DNA of 49,873 bases. It comes from an uncultured Lachnospira sp. GTDB taxonomy: Bacteria; Bacillota; Clostridia; Lachnospirales; Lachnospiraceae. Under the pieces are notes generated by a model. It saw only the letters and a program-made list of their open reading frames with translations, searched no databases and was not told the origin of the DNA. The position numbers and the translations under genes were made by a program. The DNA is taken from assembly GCA_910585095.1 (NCBI GenBank), contig CAJUBU010000020.1, positions 6,359 through 56,231 of the forward strand. Direction: 5' to 3'. Numbering within the stretch: the stretch's first letter is position 1; each line of letters begins with the position of its first letter. Positions 44,925 to 49,873 of the stretch are shown piece after piece.

Positions 44925-45584
44925 CTAACCAAATACCATTCCATCGATACAATTATCATATAAAAATTGTTTTAATTGTAATTTATTATTGCTCTCATAA
45001 TAGGAAATTAATAATTTATAAAATTCTTTTATATCTTTTTGCTTAATAGATATAATTCCTTGTCCATTCTCAATCATTATTTTATTGCCAATAAGCATAG
45101 CAATTCTCTTGTTTCCATCATAAAATAATTGCCGTCTCATAAGATATAATGTTATATCGAATGCTTTTTCTAATGAGGAAATTTTACTATTTATTATCTT
45201 AATCATTTCATCATTAACTTCTTCTTCATTTGGCAATTTGGGAATCCACTCTGTACCGCCAATTCTCACTTCTTCATGTCGAATCATTCCTGCATTAATT
45301 ATTGTAAACTTTCCTAATAACATATGAACTTTTTTAACAAATTTTAAATCTAATTCATCATTAATATGTTCTAATAAAAACTGCCAAGCATTTTTTAAAT
45401 CATTTACAGCATTAATATCTTCTATTGTATAGCCAGATACTGCCATACCGTTATAAATCGCCTGCGTATCGGGATATGTAACTCCAATACCCTCAAGATT
45501 GGCACTTTTCCAGATATAATCTACAATATTTCTTTTGGCAAGAAAAATATTCTCGTTCTGTGTCATATTATATTTCGATTTCAT
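44925..45584 (-). CDS. Fic-like protein with Gln at the catalytic His position
   Basis: The 219-residue protein has SANLEGIG (28-35), like an inhibitory motif, and a Fic core QLFYDGNKRIAML (152-164). The pattern HXFXDGNKR of Doc/Fic toxins is kept except that Gln replaces the His at residue 152. NKR instead of NGR is Doc-like. AAGGAATTTATCA lies before the ATG. As the His is the general base for AMPylation or phosphorylation, the protein may be a pseudoenzyme, a regulator of the neighbouring Fic, or use other chemistry. It is upstream of the active-looking Fic. Confidence 0.8.
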   Translation of the reverse strand: MKSKYNMTQNENIFLAKRNIVDYIWKSANLEGIGVTYPDTQAIYNGMAVSGYTIEDINAVNDLKNAWQFLLEHINDELDLKFVKKVHMLLGKFTIINAGMIRHEEVRIGGTEWIPKLPNEEEVNDEMIKIINSKISSLEKAFDITLYLMRRQLFYDGNKRIAMLIGNKIMIENGQGIISIKQKDIKEFYKLLISYYESNNKLQLKQFLYDNCIDGMVFG

Positions 45585-46016
45585 TGATAAATTCCTTTTA
45601 AATTGACTATAAATTTAAATAAAGTTTAATAAACTTCTACTTTAATCATATAAATTTATATCTTTTTCACATCAATAATTACTCAATTTATTATAAATTA
45701 CTATTATACCTTTGTCAATAAATTCTATCTAATGATATATTTTTATATCAACGCTAATTCAAATTTTATATATATCTCTAATTTTTTATATATCTCTAAT
45801 TATTTTTACTTACTAAATTTTAATCAAATACTCTTTATACTATTCATTTTTTAACCCATATTTTATTCTATTACAATTCAATTAACAAATCCTAACATTA
45901 TTAATTTAATTTATAAAACCGTTTTATAATAAAATTTAAAATTAAATCTAATATTTAAAATCGCTTCAAATAATGATACAATATAAACAAAAATAGTATA
46001 CATAGGAGGATTATAG
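45585..46016 (+). promoter_or_regulatory. Very AT-rich region upstream of the macro-SEFIR gene with a palindrome
   Basis: This 432-base region has no frame. TTATAAAAC (45911-45919) and GTTTTATAA (45921-45929) form a perfect nine-base inverted repeat around one base, about 88 bases before the start; it could be an operator. A direct repeat of about 18 bases (ATATATCTCTAATT) occurs near 45768-45801. GTATACATAGGAGG marks the ribosome site. A -10-like TACAAT lies at about 45978, without a good -35. Confidence 0.45.
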
Positions 46017-47003
46017 ATGTATCAATTAAAACAAGGCAGTATCTTTGACCAAAAATGTGATTTAGTTATTATTCCTTGTAATGCTTATGGTGGTATGACT
46101 TCTTCCATACAACAGGATTTAATATCATATGGATTACCAACTTCTGTTAAAATATCTAAACATGGACAAGTTGTGTTTAAAACATGTCCTAAATATTTTA
46201 CACAATCTTCTGTAATTGGATATTCCGCTTCTGTTAAATCATTACACACATCTCAATCATCAACATGTAAATCATTACATCATATTTGCAATCAAATTAT
46301 TGAATACTGCAAAAACAACTCTTTACGTTTTATAAATATTCCTTTATTAGGTTCAGGCGCTGGCGGACTATCCTATCAAAATTCATTTGATATTATTAAA
46401 GAACATTTTATAAATGAAGATTATATTACAGCAACTATTTTTGCTTTTTCAGAAAAAATATATAATACATTAAAAAAATCAAATCAACAATCTAACATAT
46501 ATAACGAATTTCATCCAAGAGTTTTTATAAGTTATACTGGATATGATTTGAATAATCAGAAATGGGTTAAAAATTTATGTATTAAACTACGCCAAAATGG
46601 AGTCGATGCCAGATGTGATTTATTTCATTTAAAACTTGGTCAAGATTTGCCTCAATGGATGACAAATGAAATTAATCTTGCAAATAAAGTATTACTAATT
46701 TGTGATAAATATTATTTATCAAAAACAAATCCTTGTCGTGGTGGCGTTGGTTGGGAAACAATGATAATTCAAGGTGATATGTTAATGAATCAAGATAACA
46801 ATAAATATATTTGCATAATGCGAGAGGATAATCCAAGTTCATCACTGCCAATATATATGCGTACAAAATATTCTTTATGCTGCAATAAAAATGAAATAGA
46901 AGAAGAACAATTTAAACAATTATTAATAGACCTTTTTGATTGTGAATCAATACCTTCAATAGAGCCTATTCCCCAATTTATTAAAGATATAATGACAAAT
47001 TAA
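46017..47003 (+). CDS. Macro-like domain fused to a SEFIR/TIR domain, candidate immune effector
   Basis: The 328-residue protein joins two domains. Residues about 1-150 look macro-like: GSIFDQKCDLVIIPCNAYGG and FINIPLLGSGAGGLSYQNSF are the two ADP-ribose-contact loops. Residues about 167-310 are SEFIR/TIR-like: PRVFISYTGYDLNNQKWVKNL, GVDARCDLFHLKLGQDLPQW, VLLICDKYYLSKTN, and RGGVGWETMI with Glu247 where many TIR or SEFIR proteins carry their conserved Glu. Macro domains bind ADP-ribose species; TIR domains make or respond to NAD+ products. It ends convergently against a DUF262 gene. Toxin, signal synthase or sensor roles are inference. Confidence 0.8.
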   Translation: MYQLKQGSIFDQKCDLVIIPCNAYGGMTSSIQQDLISYGLPTSVKISKHGQVVFKTCPKYFTQSSVIGYSASVKSLHTSQSSTCKSLHHICNQIIEYCKNNSLRFINIPLLGSGAGGLSYQNSFDIIKEHFINEDYITATIFAFSEKIYNTLKKSNQQSNIYNEFHPRVFISYTGYDLNNQKWVKNLCIKLRQNGVDARCDLFHLKLGQDLPQWMTNEINLANKVLLICDKYYLSKTNPCRGGVGWETMIIQGDMLMNQDNNKYICIMREDNPSSSLPIYMRTKYSLCCNKNEIEEEQFKQLLIDLFDCESIPSIEPIPQFIKDIMTN

Positions 47004-47047
47004 AAATTTTTATATAACAATTTAAACAATTACATATTTTATTCAAA

Positions 47048-47140
47048 GTCTGTTGCAAAATAGAAATTCTATACTTAATATGATAACTATCAAAGTTAAA
47101 AACAAGTATATCTAGTATTAAAATTTCTTTTTGCAACAGC
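47048..47140. repeat. About 93-bp imperfect palindrome, MITE-like copy 2
   Basis: GTCTGTTGCAAAATAGAAAT and its partner ending AATTTCTTTTTGCAACAG bracket an AT-rich middle. It stands in the 165-base gap between the convergent macro-SEFIR and DUF262 genes and probably ends both transcripts. The ends match copies 38784 and 49814 over the first 28 or so bases. Confidence 0.75.
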
Positions 47141-47168
47141 CGCCAATTTTCTTATATGATAAAATATT

Positions 47169-48230
47169 TCATAACTTCTTATATCTCCTATTCATCTCTA
47201 AAAATTCTAACATTAATGTTTCAAGAAACTGCAACTTAGAAACAATAACATTTTTATCTTTTGTTCCTTTATTTTTATCCAGTTCATCAAATAATACATT
47301 ATTTATTTTTCTGCTATTTCTAAGATTATTTTTAAATTCTTTAAGAAATTCTGCAAACTGTATATCTTCTATTTCATAAGATCTAAATCTATCAAACAAT
47401 GTTAAAAAAAGAAAGGAATCCTTACTATTAAAAATATTTTTTATATCTTTTGTAATAATAGACTCTAAACGATATAAATTTTTTAATAAATTTTCAAATT
47501 CCTTTTTTGTCGCATTGGAATTAAGATATGAGCAAATTTTTTTTGTTGATTTTTTCCACTGTTCTAAATGATTGGTACACATTATTGTCTCAATAACAAC
47601 TCTCTCAATCGTTCCTTTTACTTTTTCCGATTCTGTATAATTGCTGCAATTAAGAAAAAATTTATGATTTACAATTGTGCGAATATATTTAGCAAATTTA
47701 TCAATATATGTAAAGGCTTTTTGATTTGTATTCATCGGAGAATGATTGTTATATCGCTTTATATATCTTGAAATTTTGTGCATATCACAATGTTCATGAA
47801 TAACCGTTTCTATCTGATATTCATTAAACTTCTTCTTTAATTCAATTGGAAGATTCTCATATGTTTTATTTTTCACATCATAAACACAATCTTTCCAAAC
47901 AATATTTTCATTTTCATCTTTTACTTTTTTCTTATAATAAATGATGGAATTTTCAACGGAAGTTGTAATTTTATAATTTCCGTTTCTAAACCAATTTAAT
48001 GCAGAGCTTCGCTGTCCGCCGTCAACAATATATAATTGTGAACTATTTTCTTCTCCAAGAATAATAGGAGGCATATAATCATCTGTAAGTATTGTTACTA
48101 TAAATTCATTGATTTGCTCTTTTGTCCAAATAAAATGTCTTTGTACATCAGCTTCATTACATATATCTCCATCCTTTATTTTGTCTAAATACATACTCAT
48201 AGTATATGTTTGTTTGCGTGGTCTTGCCAT
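47169..48230 (-). CDS. DUF262 (GmrS-type ParB/Srx-fold) protein
   Basis: The 353-residue protein has an N-terminal DUF262 domain with RHFIWTKEQINEFIVTILTD, MPPIILGEEN and the family motif IVDGGQRSSALNWF (Asp70-Gly-Gly-Gln-Arg), the DGXQR signature of the NTP-binding site. The C-terminal half is helical with no DUF1524 HNH nuclease, so it is a single-domain form. DUF262 proteins occur in GmrSD type IV restriction, BREX BrxU and other DNA-defence systems. It begins 33 bases downstream of the sigma-factor gene, with GGAGG, so it is co-transcribed with it. Confidence 0.82.
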   Translation of the reverse strand: MARPRKQTYTMSMYLDKIKDGDICNEADVQRHFIWTKEQINEFIVTILTDDYMPPIILGEENSSQLYIVDGGQRSSALNWFRNGNYKITTSVENSIIYYKKKVKDENENIVWKDCVYDVKNKTYENLPIELKKKFNEYQIETVIHEHCDMHKISRYIKRYNNHSPMNTNQKAFTYIDKFAKYIRTIVNHKFFLNCSNYTESEKVKGTIERVVIETIMCTNHLEQWKKSTKKICSYLNSNATKKEFENLLKNLYRLESIITKDIKNIFNSKDSFLFLTLFDRFRSYEIEDIQFAEFLKEFKNNLRNSRKINNVLFDELDKNKGTKDKNVIVSKLQFLETLMLEFLEMNRRYKKL

Positions 48231-48263
48231 TTGTGTAATCCTCCTATTATCTTCTTTATTTTA

Positions 48264-48821
48264 TTAAAACAATATGGATATATTTCTATAGGAATGAATT
48301 GCCTGATTACAATCCAAATATTGTTTTTCACTGATATGTAATTTATTCTTAATTTCATATGACGAATATCCTTCGACAATTAACTGTAAAACTTTGTTTT
48401 GCAACTCTGAGAGTTTGCTAAGATATAATTTTATTTTGTTACTATAACCTTCTTCACATTCTTCAAATAATTCCTTTTCTATATCAAAACTATCTGCAAT
48501 AACCTCTTTTAATGTAACATTTTCATCATCAGGAAGAGGTGTATCAATTGAGATACACAATTTTTCTATTTTACGTTTTTCTCGGTTTCTCTTTGTTATT
48601 TCTGTTTTAATCTTATTTAACAGACATGAGTACAAAAAACCGTCAAAGGACTGTAAAGGATTATAGCGTTTCATAACATCTACAAAAACTTCATTGGCAA
48701 GTGAATAAAAATCATCCATATCTTTATCTGACAATCCGCCAAATTTTAATAATATTTTATCAACGAGCCGATGAAGATTTTTTGCATTATCGGCATAGTA
48801 CATCATTAATATTTGCTCCAT
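48264..48821 (-). CDS. Sigma-70 family RNA polymerase sigma factor
   Basis: The likely start is the ATG at 48819-48821 (GAGG eight bases upstream), giving 185 residues; the open frame runs to 48878 without a Shine-Dalgarno. Region 2 is recognised in FYSLANEVFVDVMKRYNP, FDGFLYSCLLNKIKTEI and the basic KRNREKRK. Region 4 is in LSELQNKVLQLIVEGYSSYEIKNKL, a helix-turn-helix. There is no region 1.1. It leads a two-gene operon with the DUF262 protein and faces a divergent XRE regulator. It may control its own locus or be used by the system; no anti-sigma factor is present. Confidence 0.8.
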   Translation of the reverse strand: MEQILMMYYADNAKNLHRLVDKILLKFGGLSDKDMDDFYSLANEVFVDVMKRYNPLQSFDGFLYSCLLNKIKTEITKRNREKRKIEKLCISIDTPLPDDENVTLKEVIADSFDIEKELFEECEEGYSNKIKLYLSKLSELQNKVLQLIVEGYSSYEIKNKLHISEKQYLDCNQAIHSYRNISILF

Positions 48822-48838
48822 ATCCATAACCTCATATA

Positions 48839-48900
48839 TATCACTATCTTTATCCATTGACATATGAACTAAATTCATTTATAGTGATAATAGTTCATAT
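48839..48900. promoter_or_regulatory. Two interleaved inverted repeats between the sigma and XRE genes
   Basis: TATCACTAT (48839-48847) pairs exactly with ATAGTGATA (48881-48889), and ATATGAACTA (48863-48872) pairs exactly with TAGTTCATAT (48891-48900). The arms alternate as A-B-A'-B', so they cannot all pair in one simple RNA stem, which fits protein-binding half-sites better. The site lies in the 163-base region between the sigma start (48821) and the divergent XRE start. Confidence 0.6.
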
Positions 48901-48984
48901 TATGATGTTATTGTATATTCTAAAGGTCAAAATGTCAATACATGTTATGAATTAAAATCTTATTTTGAATCGAGGTTCGTATAT

Positions 48985-49791
48985 ATGAATAATGAACAAA
49001 TTGTAAATTCTATCAAATCCATATGTAAAAAACATAACATTACTGTTACAAAATTAGAAGAAACACTTGGTATGAGTCAAGGTTTGATAAGTCGTTGGAA
49101 TAAATCAGACCCTTCCCTTAGTAAAATAATTGATATTGCCCAGTACTTTAATTTATCTTTAGATGATATTGTTGGATATAAAAACTTTACAGATGATAAA
49201 TTTATTGAAAAACTGATTGTACAGACCACAAATGGCAATTTAAAATGGTTTAATTACAATCATTCACAAGAAAATCCAAAGCAATATTTTGGATTATCTT
49301 CTTGTAATATTTGTGAACAACAAGAAGTTGACCAATATCATACCATTAACAACGAAATATCTTATTTTTCGCATATAGGAAATGGTTATATTTCTCTATA
49401 TGGAACATACCAAGATAACAATATTAAAAATCCTTCAACGATTCTTTTATTAATTCAGCCAGATTGTAATGCCAACCTGATAAAACAAAATTATTCAAAA
49501 CAACAATTAATATCATTATGGTTAAAAGTACTATATAGCCTTAACGAAGACGCACCAGATGAAATCAAAGCAGAAGAATTAAAAAATTCATTTATATCAG
49601 AAGATTCTGAAAAAACAGATTTTAATTCAATACCATATGAAACAATAAAAACATTTTTAAATAATTCAGAATTTAAAAAAGTAATAGAAATGATTAACTC
49701 AAGAGAATTTAAAAATTTACAACAAACATTTTCTAATCCAGAATTTCAAGCAGCACTGCAAACAATGAGCAATATACCAAAAATAATATAA
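48985..49791 (+). CDS. XRE-family helix-turn-helix regulator with an unknown C-terminal domain
   Basis: The 268-residue protein has an N-terminal HTH (about 1-62) with ITVTKLEETLGMSQGLISRW and LSKIIDIAQYFNLSLDDIVG, a Xre/Cro type. The middle (about 65-190) is an unrecognised domain with repeated aromatic residues. The C-terminal 50 residues hold three short related units: SEFKKVIEMIN, REFKNLQQTFS and PEFQAALQTMS. It lies divergent to the sigma-DUF262 operon and probably regulates it through the inverted repeats between them. GAGG precedes the ATG. Confidence 0.82.
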   Translation: MNNEQIVNSIKSICKKHNITVTKLEETLGMSQGLISRWNKSDPSLSKIIDIAQYFNLSLDDIVGYKNFTDDKFIEKLIVQTTNGNLKWFNYNHSQENPKQYFGLSSCNICEQQEVDQYHTINNEISYFSHIGNGYISLYGTYQDNNIKNPSTILLLIQPDCNANLIKQNYSKQQLISLWLKVLYSLNEDAPDEIKAEELKNSFISEDSEKTDFNSIPYETIKTFLNNSEFKKVIEMINSREFKNLQQTFSNPEFQAALQTMSNIPKII

Positions 49792-49813
49792 GTCAACTAT
49801 TCTTCCACAAAGA

Positions 49814-49873
49814 GGCTGTTGCAAAACAGAAATTTTATGCTACATATAGTAATTATAATGGTAAAATAAAACT
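49814..49873. repeat. Palindromic repeat, MITE-like copy 3, cut by the window end
   Basis: GGCTGTTGCAAAACAGAAAT begins 22 bases after the XRE stop and continues to the end of the window. Its first 60 bases align with the minus-strand reading of the copy at 38784-38877, with only scattered differences. The right arm is outside the window. Confidence 0.7.

Overview
The window looks like a chromosomal segment of a low-GC Gram-positive gut anaerobe, most likely a Lachnospiraceae-type Clostridia. The signs are AT-rich DNA with strong Shine-Dalgarno sites, a complete six-subunit Rnf complex in the order C-D-G-E-A-B, a GerW-type sporulation protein next to a DUF2953 protein, several chemotaxis genes, a dockerin-bearing cell-surface protein, BspA-type leucine-rich repeats and a pectinesterase. 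Species cannot be fixed from the sequence alone. About four fifths of the genes lie on the minus strand.

Positions 1-16000 are housekeeping genes on the minus strand: gerW (partial), a DUF2953 protein, two unrecognised genes, a diaminopimelate decarboxylase, a C_GCAxxG_C_C protein, a small leucine-rich repeat protein, a lytic transglycosylase with a NUDIX hydrolase, a class B penicillin-binding protein overlapping an FtsW/RodA glycosyltransferase, a large U32 (RlhA-like) protein with a ZapA-like protein, ruvAB, and a DUF815 ATPase. A GT2 glycosyltransferase on the plus strand (16336-17634) has its own promoter. Positions 17799-24035 hold a Gx transporter/NusG-II pair and the rnfCDGEAB operon for ferredoxin:NAD+ oxidoreduction coupled to ion transport.

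Positions 24245-42000 mix chemotaxis, mobile DNA and carbohydrate functions: a methyl-accepting protein broken by a frameshift; an IS200/IS605-type element with an intact tnpB, a tnpA interrupted by a stop codon and an omega-RNA-like end; a YprB-like exonuclease; an LRR-dockerin protein with a decayed surface-protein fragment behind it; a TRAP-type binding protein, MCP and CheR set with no TRAP permease; an RpiB-family isomerase; an acetyltransferase; a cytoplasmic pectinesterase; a lipoprotein; and an OmpR-type two-component system. The tmRNA gene lies at 43655-43992 (minus).

Positions 44087-49791 look accessory and very AT-rich. They hold two Fic proteins (one with Gln at the usual catalytic His position), a macro-like/SEFIR(TIR) fusion protein, and a divergent XRE regulator versus sigma-factor plus DUF262 operon whose shared promoter region carries two interleaved inverted repeats. 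The macro-SEFIR fusion and the XRE/sigma/DUF262 locus are the best candidates for an undescribed system. Imperfect palindromic repeats with ends like GGCTGTTGCAAAA occur at gene 3' ends; three of them (38784, 47048, 49814) are clearly related copies of about 95 bp and resemble a MITE or a mobile terminator.
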